DNA of 64,000 nt. It comes from Ephemerocybe angulata (taxonomy: Eukaryota > Basidiomycota > Agaricomycetes > Agaricales > Psathyrellaceae). How positions within the stretch are numbered: the stretch's first letter is position 1; each line of letters begins with the position of its first letter. The notes under the pieces are model-generated. The model was not told where the DNA came from, did not search any database, and saw nothing but the letters and a program-made list of their open reading frames with translations. Shown here one piece after another: positions 37,738 through 48,849 of the stretch. Position numbers and translations under genes: made by a program. The stretch is from positions 806,001-870,000 of the forward strand of contig JAACJK010000220.1 in assembly GCA_013368325.1 (NCBI GenBank), read 5' to 3'.

Positions 37738-37959
37738 ATTATGTACCGACTCGTCGAAAGAATGAGAGAGGAGGGAAAAGAGAGAAGAACAGAGAGAGAG
37801 AGGAGAAAAGGAAAAGAGAACAGAGAAGCGAAGAGAGATGTGGGATCCGAGGGCGTGAGCTTGCGAACCAAATCCAATTTGGGGTCCAAAGTTCTCAAGT
37901 CTGAGATCCCCGCTTGCCGCCGATGATGGACGACGAAGCGGGGGTCAGACTCAAGCCAA
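37738..37959 (-). repeat. Ngaro terminal repeat, copy B1
   Basis: Direct repeat of 37118-37339. The recombinase reading frame ends inside it (stop at 37951-37953), so the last codons of the element's own gene are part of the repeat. Confidence 0.9.
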
Positions 37960-38313
37960 AGACGTGAAGTCCCGAAGTGCCGGAGGTTCGAAAGGGACGG
38001 TGTGAGGATGAGCCATGTGTAGTAGGGATGATAGGTGTAGGATTCTTTGGGGGTTGGTGTCGATGTAGAGCTTGTACGCGTCGCTTCTCCAGTGGCCTAA
38101 GAGCTGGATCTCGTAGTCCGAGTATCCAGCAGCAGCGGCGGCAGAAGCGGCCCCACGGCGGAAGCTGTGGCCAGCGTAGAGCTTGGGATTGAAACCGGCG
38201 CGCTCGAGGGCACCACGAATGGAGGCCACAAAGTGGGTGTACGTGAGTGCAGAGCCGTCGGGGTTTTCAAAAAGTGGGGAAGAAGGAAGGCGGTCAGAGG
38301 TCGCGTTCCAGAA

Positions 38314-38318
38314 TCGCT
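38314..38318. repeat. Copia target-site duplication, left copy (TCGCT)
   Basis: TCGCT directly before the left LTR; the same five bases follow the right LTR at 44488-44492. Confidence 0.88.
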
Positions 38319-38772
38319 TATTAAACCGTTAGGTTTAGATAAGTATGACCACGCTGTGAGTGGGAAGAGTTCGATGAGATTGATAGTAACTAAACGATAT
38401 ACATGATATGCACCTGTGAGTGGGAAGAGTTCGATAGGGACTCAACCACTCACAGTGTCGACTATATACTGTATGAGAACAATGATCAATCTATTTACGG
38501 AACAATAGAAGTGAGAACAATAGATTGAGAACAATAGAATGATGGATATCAATAGAACAATAGATGAAACGAATAGAATGATAGAAGCGATGAGAGAATG
38601 ATAGAAGTAATGATAAGAATGATGAATGAACAATAAGTGCACAGCTATGGGCGCGAATGGGTGAAAGTGAGCAAATGTGAGCAAGAGCGAATGGTGAATC
38701 ATAAAGAGGAAAAACGTCGAAAAGATATGTATCTAGATGAGAGGACGTTGACATGAGCATTGTCCTTCAACA
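38319..38772 (-). repeat. Copia 3' LTR (454 bp)
   Basis: On the minus strand it starts TGTTGAAGGACAATG and ends GGTTTAATA rather than the usual CA; the other LTR has the same end, so this is a property of the family or of its parent. Internally it holds many short AT-rich repeats built on GAACAATAGA. Confidence 0.9.
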
Positions 38773-38784
38773 CACCCCCTCAAT
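38773..38784 (-). other. Copia polypurine tract
   Basis: Minus-strand TTGAGGGGGTG lies directly before the 3' LTR start, the expected site for plus-strand DNA priming, and supports the LTR boundary at 38772. Confidence 0.7.
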
Positions 38785-38800
38785 GTAATGTCTCTGAGTC

Positions 38801-41800
38801 CTACTCGAGCCCAAGAGCCAATCGATGCTTCTGAACTGCCGGTTTGGGAAGAGGTTTGGTGAAGATGTCGGCGATCATCTCACCAGTAGGGAGGAAGTGA
38901 ACAGTGATTTCACCTCGTCGGATAGCATCGCGGATCCAGTGCATTTTGATGTCGATGTGCTTCATGCGCCCATGGTTCTCTGGGTTCTTGAGTACCTTGA
39001 GTGCTGACTGGTTGTCGACCATGAGAGGCGAAGGGCCTTGAACGTTGTAGCCAAGTTCACCCAAGAGCGTCCTCATCCAAATGATGTCCCTTCCTGCACT
39101 TGAAGCAGCAACATATTCCGCCTCAGTAGATGAGTCGGCAACAATTGTTTGCTTCTTGGCAGACCAGCTGACAGCTCCAGAACCTATCTTGATGACGAAG
39201 CCAGAGGTCGAGCGCCGAGTGTCAAGGCACCCAGCATGGTCAGCGTCACTGTAAGCTTGGAAGAGCTCTGAGGACATCTTGTCACCGCCATCATTACGAT
39301 ATGTCAGCTTGAGGTCCATAGTGCCTTTGAGATAGCGGAAGACATGTTTGACTGCCTTCCAGTGGATGGGTCCAGGATTGGAGTTGTACTGAGCGAGTTT
39401 AGCAACGGCATATGCGATGTCTGGTCGGGTTCCAACGGCAAGGTACATCAGGGCGCCAACTGCATTCATGTATGGGACACCCTTCATGGTTTTGGTGTCG
39501 CCTGGAGCAGGGACGTACTTCGTGAGGCGAGAGCCACTTCCTGGGTCCATCGGAGTAGACACCGGGTAGCAGTCTTCCATATTGAAGCGTTTGAGCATAT
39601 CCAGAATGTACTGGGTTTGGGATAGGCGAAGGATGCGATTGGGTTGGTCATATTCGACCTTGATGCCGAGGAGATAGGTAGTTGGGCCAAGGTCCTTCAG
39701 TTTGAAGACCTTACGGAGTGAGTCCTTCAGCCACTTGATCTTCTCCTGGCTTGATGACGTGATGGTGATATCGTCGACGAAGACAGGGAGGGTAATCCGA
39801 ATGCCTTCCATTTCCCAAGTGTAGATGCTTGGATCCGACTTGATTTGGATGAACCCAAGTGCTTCCAACTCCTTCGCTAGCTTTTGGTACCAGAGTCTGC
39901 CGCTCTGCTTCAGACCGTAGAGGCCTTTCTTCAGGCGACATACCCATTTCCTTCCATCAGGACCCTTGACCTCAAAACCAGGAGCCTGCTTCATGTAGAC
40001 CTCGTAGTCATCTTCGATCTTGCCATTGAGGTAGGCATTGTCGATGTCGATGGACTCAATGAAGTCACCATTCATAGCAGCCTTGGCGAGAACTGTGCGA
40101 AGGGAGGTGAGACGAGCTGTTGGTGCCCAGGTTTGATCGTAGTCCTGTCCAGGGATCTGCGAGTAGCCTTTTGCAACAAGCCGTGCCTTGTACCGGTCGA
40201 TGGTGCCATCTTCCTTACGTTTGACGAGGAAGACCCAGCGCGAGCCAACCACCTTTCGTCCTTCTGGAAGCTCGACCAATTCCCATGTGCCATTCGCAAT
40301 GAGAGCATCGATCTCTGCTTGTGCAGCAGTACGCCAGAATTCACCGTCTGGGCCATTGAAGGCTTCCTCAGGTGTCCGTGGTGAGTCGTGTGGTCGTGTG
40401 GCAGCTCCAAGTGCCTTTGCTCCAAGTGCTGTCTGGATCCTGTCATACGCCATGTAGTAGGCCATAGATGTGCCCACATCATTACAAAAGACTTCGAGTG
40501 GGAGGTCGTACATGGTGAGAAGTGAATCGAAGACACTGGTGGCTCGTAGGGCTTGTTCCATATCAACATCATCATCCCCTTCCTGGAAATCCTCAGCAAC
40601 GAGTGGTGGTATCTCGGCTAAGTTTTCCTCCTGAATAGGTGGCGGATTGTTTCCGTTGTCACCCCCTCGATCTGCCAGCTCATCACCCCCTTGACGTCGA
40701 GCATGTGGCTGCGTGCCTCGTCGTTGCATCCCATGGAGCAGCTGGAAGTCTGTTAAGGCTCTGGTAGAGGCACGAACAGGACGTGTGCTCTGCGATACCA
40801 AGGGAGGTGCACCGACTGGACGTGGAATGAATGAGGGCTGAGGAGGAGGATCTGGGAAGGCAGGAGGAGGAATGGGACCAATTTCAGGCGAAGGAGGTGT
40901 TGAGGGAGACTGTGGTCTGGTAGGTTGATGTGCCTGGCGGGTTGGGGTAGGCGGAGTAGATGGACGGAAGTCAGGGCGACGTGTAGTCGGTTTCTTGGTT
41001 GGACCCTTAGGCGGGCGTATAGGTGTCTTCACCACAGGGTTCTCTCCGTCGTCGTCACCATCACTCTCATCTGAGTCATCGTCATGATGCTCAGGAGGAG
41101 GTGGTGGAGATGGAGGAACACCAGGTGGCTTTGGAGGTTGCGGAGTAGGCTCGTCATCGTAAGGCCAGAACTCTCGGATGCCGACAGGCTGCTTGTCCTG
41201 TGGATTAGATTTGGTCGATAGACCAGGGAACGACTGTTCGTCAAAGATAACATCTCGTGACATGACAATCTTCTTGGTGGCTGGGTTGTAGCATTTCCAG
41301 CCCTTGTACCCTGGCTCAAAGCCTAGGTAGATGCACATCTCCGTGTGTGACTGGAGATTGAGACGATCTTTGCGCATGACATTAACGTACACGCGGCAGC
41401 CAAAGACTCGGAATGCAGATAGATCGGGCTTGGATTTGTGCCAGACATGATAGGAGGTAGTGTTCGAGACGGCAGAGGATGGAGTGGCGTTAAGGATTTC
41501 AGTGTAGTAGAGTACCGCAGCGCCCCAGAACATGGCTGGAAGGGACGCTTGGTTTAGCATGGCAACTACTCCTTCAGCTAGGGTGCGGTTCAGGCGCTCG
41601 CTAACTCCGTTCTGTTGCGGCGTGGCTTTAATGGTATGCTGGCGTGTAATGCCTCGCTCCCTGCACCATGCGTCGAAGTCGTTGCCCATGTACTCTCCTC
41701 CTTTGTCATCCCGTAGTTCCTTGACCTTGGTCCCGTGCTTGCGTTCTGCCTCAGCAACGAAGTCCTTGAAGGCCTGGAATGCGTCACTCTTGCGCTTCAA

Positions 41801-43538
41801 CAGGTAAACCTTCTTGAACCGAGACCAGTCGTCAACGAAGACTATCCAATATTTGTACCCAGCAGGTGTCTGAGTATCGATAGGTCCATGGACGTCCGAG
41901 TGGATGCGTCCTAGGAGTTCATCGGAGCGATGCTCCGATAGATGAGGGAATGGATCCCGATGTTGCTTCCCAGCAATGCAGTGCTCGCAGATGTCTTTGA
42001 GCGATGAGTCCTCCTTGACAAGGACGCCGACAGCTAAATCCTGACGTAGGAGTGCGTCCAAGCGATCCTTTCCGATATGTCCCAGTCGTTGATGAAGTAG
42101 CTCCTTATCAACTTTGGTTGCAAACGCAGCAATGGTATCTTCGCGTTCAAGAGTAGATCCGTTAAGAGAACCTATGCAACCTCGGATAGCAGCTGTGAGT
42201 AGAAGCTTGCCATCCTTTCTGAAGAATTGGAGGGAGTCGTCCTCGATGACAACTCGCATTTTCTTCTTCTGAACGACATAGAGTAGGGAAAACAGATTGT
42301 TGCGCAAGGTAGGAACATATAATACATCGTCAAAAATCAAAGTCTCAGCTGTCTTTCCGTGTATGACCGGCGTATACCACACTTCTCCCCTCCCCGTAGC
42401 CCAGACTACCTCGTCGTTAGCGAGTGTGATAGGCACCTTCACCCGGACCATGTTGCGGATCCAGTGTCGATGCGGCGTCATATGTGAGGATGCGCCTGAG
42501 TTTGGGTTCCAGGAAGTGTCAGTGGACATGTGGATAGAGCGACGGATGGGGGGACTTGCGATGTGTGCCACCTGGGCGAGCATAGCCTTCTCCTCGTTAG
42601 AGGCTGCTGGAGTTTCTGCGACAGCTACCTTGGCGGCAGCCTCCTCCTTCTTGCGACTGATCTGCACTTTGCACTCCTCATCCTTGTGGGTGTTCTGCCA
42701 ACCATGGATCTTGCACTTGTACTTCATGTTTCCTCTCTTCACGGGTGCAGCAGCGCGAAGAGCAGAGGAACCAGCAAGCTGTGTGTTGCGAGCAAGGGAG
42801 TCAGCCTTGCGAAGGTGATCAAGCACAACGAGGGGGTCGTCGTCCGTGGTGGAGAGATGGTTGAGGGTGTTGCGGAGGAGGTCGTCGTCCTTGGGGAGCC
42901 CAATGACGATCATGCTGATGGCGATGTCGCGGGCAAGCATGGCGGCAGTGTAGCCTGGTTCGAAACCGGATGTCCTGACAAGCTCGGTCGCACGTCTGGT
43001 CTCGGTGCTGATGGTGATGCTCCCATTTGATGCGGTGGTTGTGGAGGCAACGGTGACGTCTTGTGTTTCCTCTGGGATGTAGGAAGCACCATCAGGGAGG
43101 AGTGCCGTGAGGCGAGCACCGAGTGCAAGGGCGCGCGATCCATAGTCCTGGTAGGTCTCGTTCTCACTGCTCAGCACCTGCAGGGCCTTTGTGGAGGGCA
43201 AGGATCTCCTGGATGATGGAGATGCGTGAACCAGAGTTCTTGGGCTCGTATGTCTCCAAGAGCTTGTTGTAGGTGGAAGCGACGTCGAGGATGCCAATGC
43301 CAGAGAGGATGGTTTCGAGCTGGGAGTGATCAAGAGTGGAGCGGATGTAGCCAGCCATCTTGGAACGACGTTCGGCGTAGCTGCTCTTCTTCTTGTCGTC
43401 TGCGTTGTCAGCAGGCTTCTTCTCGTCGCCTGACAGGATGCCATAGGCGTTGAGCTCGAGAGCCTTGGTCTCGACAGCATGCTTCCAGGCAGTGACCGTG
43501 TAGCTGTTGAGCATGATAGAAGTGGTGGTGGTGGACAT
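38801..43538 (-). CDS. Copia gag-pol polyprotein, with frame change in gag and altered protease motif
   Basis: The gag start (MSTTTTSIMLNSYTVTAWKH, 43538) runs as far as QEILALHKGPAG; the rest of gag and all of pol lie in another frame from about 43190 on, so one frame change is needed. Pol is open to LALGLE at 38801. In order: gag zinc-binding YKCKIHGWQNTHKDEECK; protease WNPNSGASSHM, where the usual catalytic DSG is NSG; integrase HQRLGHIGKDRLDALL with CEHCIAGKQH, then HSDVHGP, RDDKGGEY and PQQNGVSERLNRT (D, D, E); reverse transcriptase YKARLVAKGYSQIPGQDYDQ, LKKGLYGLKQSGRLWYQ and FVDDITI; RNase H AYSDADHAGC, ADSSTEAEYVA, VDNQSALKV. Length is usual for copia. With the gag frameshift and the D-to-N change this copy is probably not autonomous. 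Confidence 0.92.
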
Positions 43539-43695
43539 GATGATGAGGATGATGGGGATTCGAACGTCGATGTACGACACACGAGTATAAGAGTGGGATG
43601 GACACGCCGTAGCAGCGTGGGATGTGATGTGATAGATAACAAGTACTGAAGGGCAAATAAACACCACAACAGCTCCCTACACCGGATAGGGTCCT

Positions 43696-43843
43696 TGGCG
43701 TCAGGCCGCAGGATATACCGTGCACGGTCTACGCCGAAGCGATTTCGGAATGCGCTAATCGAAAATCGATCTAGCGGCTTATGCCTGTGCGTCAGGCTGC
43801 AGGATATACCGTACAGTCTACGCGTTCGCGATTTGAGCTAAGA
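43696..43843 (-). repeat. Direct repeat in the copia leader
   Basis: In the untranslated leader between the 5' LTR and gag, a unit of about 35 bases containing GCAGGATATACCGT and TCTACGC occurs twice (from about 43705 and 43790) with a few differences. Its role is unknown. Confidence 0.6.
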
Positions 43844-44023
43844 GGAGTATAACTCCGAGATAGCTAGTGTTCCTGGATAGCAGGAACGATGAGAGAGATA
43901 AGCTCCTTGATGAATGATACTCAAGGAGAGATGCCGAGGGCAGTGATCGATCGGGCAGTGATAGCGGATAAGCGGTGTCTGATAAACGGATAGGGGTATC
44001 AGAGGAGCCCGGGGCTCATAACT

Positions 44024-44487
44024 TATTAAACCGTTAGGTTTAGATAAGTATGACCACGCTGTGAGTGGGAAGAGTTCGATGAGATTGATAGTAACTAAAC
44101 GATATACATGATACGCACCTGTGAGTGGGAAGAGTTCGATAGGGACTCAACTACTCACAGTGTCGACTATATACTGTATGAGAACAATGATCAATCTATT
44201 TACGGAACAATAGAAGTGAGAACAATAGATTGAGAACAATAGAATGATGGATATCAATAGAACAATAGATGAAACGAATAGAATGATAGAAGCGATGAGA
44301 GAATGATAGAAGTAATGATAAGAATGATGAATGAACAATAAGTGCACAGCTATGGGCGCGAATGGGTGAAAGTGAGCAAATGTGAGCAAATGTGAGCAAG
44401 AGCGAATGGTGAATCATAAAGAGGAAAAACGTCGAAAAGATATGTATCTAGATGAGAGGACGTTGACATGAGCATTGTCCTTCAACA
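44024..44487 (-). repeat. Copia 5' LTR (464 bp)
   Basis: Matches 38319-38772 except for two substitutions seen near 44113 and 44151 and an extra GCAAATGTGA unit near 44385. Confidence 0.9.
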
Positions 44488-44492
44488 TCGCT
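44488..44492. repeat. Copia target-site duplication, right copy (TCGCT)
   Basis: Directly follows the right LTR and equals 38314-38318. Confidence 0.88.
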
Positions 44493-45149
44493 TGAGTGCC
44501 GCAACGGGGCAGGTGGGCGTTCCGGGTGCGGCTGCAATGGTGACGGCGACTCCTTTGCGAAAGGGGTCGGTCTTTGAGGCAGGGAGGGTGAGGATGATAT
44601 GGGTGGCGTCCTCGAAGGAGGGAAGGAACTTGACGTGTTGGCGCTTAAGGCCGAGACTGACATCCTTCCCCTTTCCCTGGGTGAACTCACCGGATCGAAG
44701 GAGGCCGCCGTACGCGATGCAGCATGCCGCGTAGATGGAGGCGTCCCCTGCTTTGGTGTCAGGGCGCAGCTGTGCGAGTAGCGCAGTGAGGATGGGGAGG
44801 GTGATGGCTTGGACTGGGCGCCTATCACGCTCGCTGTGATAGACTTTGATGCCTCGAATGAGACGCGCGACAACGGGGGATTCGCACGCTGTGAAGGGGA
44901 TGTCACTGTCGACATGGAGGGAACGTACGTGAGTGATGTATGCCTTGATGGTTTTGGGCTGCACCTTCCCGGCGAGGGAGGTGACCCAGGACATGATGGC
45001 GGGTTGGGATGCGGGGAGGATGGAGCCGTCGGCGTTGTAGAGGTTGTTGAGCTGGACGTGGGTGATGAAGGACTTCTGGCCGGTGGAGTAGGTTTTTCTA
45101 GTCGATCCTGCGAGCCCGTGCCAAAGGTAAAAGGAAACTGCTTTTGACC

Positions 45150-45605
45150 ATTTGGGCTGGGTGTCGTACCACCAAGGCAGAGGCGCTTGGAGGACGACTG
45201 TGAGTCAAGGTAAGGGGCGAGGTCGAACATGCGTTTAAAAGAAAACTGAGAAGCAGCATCAGCAATCGCATTATCGGCAGAAGAGAGCCAGACGGAAGAA
45301 AATGAAAAGTCGAGGCGGCACGCGAGAGCGATGAGGGATTTCAGGATCCGAAGAGCGGGGGTGGAGTCGATGGTGAGCTTGGTGAGCCCGGAGACAACGG
45401 CGCTGTTGTCAACGTGAAAGACGACGTGCTTGTGCTGGAGGTCCTCCCCCCAGCGCAAGACGGCGTGGATGACGGCGAGCATTTCCTTGACTTGGATATG
45501 CTCGTGGCAATAGCGGCGAGGACATCGTTCAGCGTACCAGTGGCGACTGAAGTGTCCCCCAAGACCCTTGGTGCCAGCAGCGTCCGTGAAGATGTGGACG
45601 ACCTC
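45150..45605 (-). pseudogene. Ngaro RNase H segment, separated from its RT by a 16.7-kb insertion
   Basis: The frame starts EVVHIFTDAAGTKGLGGHFS (first catalytic Asp), then HIQVKEMLAVIHAVLRW (Glu), VVFHVDNSAVVSGLTKL (Asp) and SSADNAIADAASQFSFKRM (last Asp). This is the RNase H that follows the reverse transcriptase in DIRS-like elements. Its upstream neighbour in the protein, ending RFISPKR, lies at 62318 and beyond. Taking out 45612-62317 with one GCGCTT copy joins the two parts in frame. Confidence 0.9.
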
Positions 45606-45611
45606 GCGCTT
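45606..45611. repeat. GCGCTT flank of the 16.7-kb element, left copy
   Basis: The same six bases lie at 62318-62323. Only one copy is needed to restore the Ngaro reading frame. Confidence 0.85.
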
Positions 45612-45640
45612 CCACCATATGACATGGGAGTGACACATGT

Positions 45641-45702
45641 CACATGAAGTAACTGGGCCTGCATATGGAGCATCATTGATGTGCTACCTGGGCCCAGCTA
45701 GG
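45641..45702 (+). repeat. Left near-terminal inverted repeat of the 16.7-kb element
   Basis: Pairs imperfectly with 62229-62289 in reverse complement; the longest identical block is TACCTGGGCCCAG. The outermost 30 bases on each side match only weakly. Confidence 0.75.
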
Positions 45703-47562
45703 TCCCCCCTACTATGGCACCCAGGTGAGCCCTGGCAGGCTGGCCTACCTGGGTGCTTTCCCACCCCATTTTTCGTAAATACCGGCTCAGATCTCCCTGC
45801 TCGGCCGACCCGCGTTATAAATGGATGTTTCGCCCGGCGGGCGCTTACTGTTTGGCGCGCGATGTAAGTGAGCACTTTGCCTATGTCTTTGCTATGTCTC
45901 GCTGTGACCAGATTATTTCTCCCTTGTCTGATACATGCAAATGGGTAAACTTCAGCCAGATTAGCTTGGTTTTAGCTCGGCCGGAGCCCTTGAGCTTGCT
46001 ACACTGATCTAGGAAATTGGATAGATCATAGATCAATATCAGTAGTTAGTAGTGAGTTTATAATGTATTTCCACTTCAAGCTTTGACGCGCTACCCGACG
46101 CACTTGTAATGATGCTCCGCCCGGTGACCCTCCGCCCGGTTGCTCAATGAGTCATCAACAGCTCTCCACCCGAGGCAGACATCAATGATCAACCTTGATG
46201 CAGTGATACACAGCTTAACCTCTTGTCCGATGCCCCTCCACCCGACGCACCATTTGACACTCCGCCCGGCATACCTGCTGGCCACCAGCTTTCATTTGAC
46301 GGCCACAGGCAGCCCTTTGGCCGAGGCCCTACGCACCATTCAAGGATTTTCCCAACCGTTGGCTCCACGCCCAATGCCCGAGTCCCAATGCATGATCATC
46401 ACGCATCGCATGTTACACAAACGTTCCTAGAGTGACTGGCTAGTACTTACCTCGTTATGCACACTGCACTCTAATACATCGACCCTCATTAAATTAGCCC
46501 GCCCGGGACCACTTTGCTGTTTACCCCAAATTTCTCTCAGCGTCAATTGACAAAATTAGTGGCTGCAATTAATCGTTAAGCCTAACTTGTTTCAAGGACT
46601 GTACTAATAGTCAAATTCTGTCTCGCTTAGCTGCATGTTGGTATAGTATGCCCCGATGACATGACCGGTCACCGAGACTATGATTGCAATACTTTGCGCT
46701 TTTTATACCTAGAGCAGAGCAGTACTCTAACTTCCCCAAGATGTCTCTCCAAGTGACGCGAGAAATTAGTAACGGGACTCGCATCATAATTTCTCTTGGC
46801 ATCCAGACCTACACATTAGCCTGTCACGTACCTAATTGACCATTTCTTGAGGGGTGAGCCAAGGGTGAGCCATGCGATGGAGGAATCTACCGAGCGTGAG
46901 TCTCTGTCAGCCCGGTTACCTGCTAGAGCAAAGAAACAATAAAGCTCACCAAACAGGATGTGCACACTTACTTCCCATATCTTAGTGCCAGCTTCTTCTC
47001 TAAAACCATGCTTTCCAGAAGTTCAAAACTCACCAATTTAGAGCCTTTGTAGTATTAACAACTGTATCAGTAGAATTATAGTAATTAAGGATACCAGAAA
47101 CCAGGATTTGGCTGTCCAAATCCTGTCCAAATTCTAGCATTCCACTTGTGTCCAGCGACTCTAGCCCTGAATACCCATGCACATACCCTCACGCGTCACG
47201 GGAACCTCTCACATTTGCAGGAGCAATGTTTGCCCAAGTGGTGTGTTTGCGCAAAACCGTACTTGTGTCCTTGTTGTGTCCGGACTTGCGTGAACACACC
47301 GCCTGCAGACAAATACGTGCGTGCTATGTTTGGGCGGGATCTGGATGTATGCACTTGCTCAAAGACACCCGCACACTGCTTGTAATTTGGCGCGAGTGAC
47401 AACACGTATAAATTTAATGCGTGAACTACTCGCAGACGCCCTTCTAAGTTGTGGCAAGCAGGCATGTGCATGAGCATTTGCGCGAGTCCAGCTTTGCAAG
47501 AATACACTCCGGGCGCCTTCGACACAATACACATGTGCGTACAGCACTTGCGCAAACACAGA
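45703..47562. other. Left arm of the 16.7-kb element, no gene
   Basis: No coding sequence is supported. CCGCCCGG words occur at about 45830, 46118, 46133 and 46263, probably degenerate relatives of the CTTCGGCCGG repeats of the right arm. A hairpin at 47102-47125 (CAGGATTTGG, loop CTGT, CCAAATCCTG) and scattered TTTGCGCAA / AACACACC words begin the repeat zone. Confidence 0.5.
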
Positions 47563-48090
47563 TGTGCGTTCGTGCGAAGCGGCGTTGGGCAAACACATCC
47601 CACTAGGGCAAAGTGACCAACCCACCCCATTTGCGCGAAGCAGCGTCAGGTGAGCACACCCCATTTGCGCGAAGCAGCGTCAGGTGAGCACACCCCATTC
47701 GCACGAAGCAACATAACTCATCCCACTCGCGCGAAGCGGCGTCGGGTGAGCACACCCCATTCGCGCGAAGCAACATAACTCATCCCACTCGCGCGAAGCG
47801 CCGTCGGGCGAACACACACCCCATTCGCACGAGACAACAAATACATCCCACTCGCGCGAAGCGCCGTCGGGCGAACACACCCCATTTGCGCGAAGCAACA
47901 TAACTCATCCCACTCGCGCGAAGCGCCGTCGGGCGAACACACCCCATTCGCACGAAGCAACAAACACATTTCACTCACGCGAAGCGGCATCTGGCGAACA
48001 TAAACCATTCGCGCGAAGCGGCGTCGGGCGAATGCACCCCATTATCACGAAGCGGTGTCAAGCGAACACAGCCCATTCGCGCGAAGTACC
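47563..48090. repeat. Left subterminal array of GCGCGAA repeats
   Basis: About eight to ten tandem units of 30-34 bases, in two alternating types that form a dimer of about 62 bases: one with TTCGCGCGAAGCAACATAAC, the other with GCGCGAAGCGCCGTCGGGCG followed by AACACACCCC. The core TTCGCGCGAA is a 10-base palindrome. Similar words recur in the right arm. Confidence 0.85.
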
Positions 48091-48736
48091 TAGAATCGGT
48101 TAGATTTACCGGCATGTCTAAATTCCTGTAAACTTTTGAGACCCAGGATCTGGGGACGTACGATTGAGATCTGAGGGTGGTGGTAGGCAGGCGTGATGGT
48201 GGGCAGGAGCGGTCAAGCCAACGAACGAGATCTAGCGCGTCTCAAGCCTGATTTCTCCCGCATCCGCTTTTGGTACCATCCAAGTACCATCAGCTAGACA
48301 TGTTAGCAAACAAATGTGCATGTAATTCATTAAGGTACCGACATACCGTAGAATTCATCTCAAATGCAGCCCCCTCTCTATAGCTATCCCTTTACGAGTC
48401 TTACAGGTGAGGATAGGCCCGGGGATTCAATGAACAGTATGCAGCGTGTGTAGGACGCCAGGGCCAGCAGGCGCATGGATACAACACAGCCACCCATCAG
48501 GTATCGGGGAATGTGTGCTGAGCCTGACTGTCCTTTACCATTGGGTTATAGCTGGACTTGGCTAAGCTCTAAAAACAACATGAGTATCTTCATACATATC
48601 CTAGCTATCCATATCATACAATACTTAGACTTCCAAATCATAATTAGACCCTTAATTCCCCAGAGTTGTGTTGGCACTCATGGACTTGCCGAAATTTCCA
48701 GGCCTGGGGGCCGCGCGCGTCAAAGCTTGGGACCTG

Positions 48737-48764
48737 CTGGAAATTTGGACATCCAAATTTCCAG
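48737..48764. repeat. Inverted repeat, 13-bp arms
   Basis: Arms CTGGAAATTTGGA and TCCAAATTTCCAG are perfect complements with only CA between them. Confidence 0.8.
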
Positions 48765-48849
48765 AGGGTCACTTGGCAGCATGCTCAGAGCAAACGTTGA
48801 CTAGCCTTGGGCCCTGCTCTGCCTAAAGCGGCGGAGTGTGTGTGCATGA

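Larger units (their letters stand above)
38319..44487 (-). mobile_element. Ty1/copia LTR retrotransposon, nearly full length
   Basis: Two LTRs (38319-38772 and 44024-44487) enclose one gag-pol region on the minus strand with the copia order protease-integrase-RT-RNase H. A 5-base duplication (TCGCT) flanks it. A purine tract lies directly inside the 3' LTR. The LTRs differ by two substitutions and one 10-base tandem duplication by my reading, so insertion was recent compared with the host Ngaro copy. It is inserted in the recombinase frame of the Ngaro element. Confidence 0.95.
37951..45180 (-). pseudogene. Ngaro tyrosine recombinase, split by a copia insertion
   Basis: Two pieces of one frame. 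The upstream piece (about 45180-44488) reads GLAGSTRKTYSTGQKSF, IMSWVTSLAGKVQPKTIKAY, FTACESPVVARLIRGIKVYH and YGGLLRSGEF, holding the first catalytic Arg. The downstream piece (38318-37951) continues FWNATSDRLPSS, LTYTHFVASIRGALERAGF, then AGHSFRRGAASAA (H-x-x-R) and LLGHWRSDAYKLYI (His/Trp box and nucleophile Tyr). If the copia element and one TCGCT copy are taken out, the two pieces join in frame within AALKRFW. All catalytic residues are present, so the enzyme was intact when the copia arrived. Its frame overlaps the end of the RNase H frame. Confidence 0.9.

Noticed and set aside
37951..38229. Stand-alone integrase-like gene
   Set aside because: It is the C-terminal piece of the Ngaro recombinase; the N-terminal piece lies beyond the copia insertion and joins in frame.
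43165..43669. N-terminal 170 codons of the long copia frame as real protein
   Set aside because: In this frame the translation is Ser/Pro/Arg-rich nonsense, while the neighbouring frame gives a proper gag start (MSTTTTSIMLN).
43985..44022. Initiator-tRNA primer binding site next to the copia 5' LTR
   Set aside because: GGGGTATCAGAGGAGCC resembles the site but lies in the wrong orientation for this element and not directly at the LTR edge.
44448..45150. Pro/Ser-rich extension of the RNase H frame
   Set aside because: The recombinase is encoded in another frame here; the Pro/Ser-rich reading is its shadow.
47563..48090. CRISPR array
   Set aside because: Eukaryotic context, units are contiguous and alternating without unique spacers; it is a tandem subterminal repeat.
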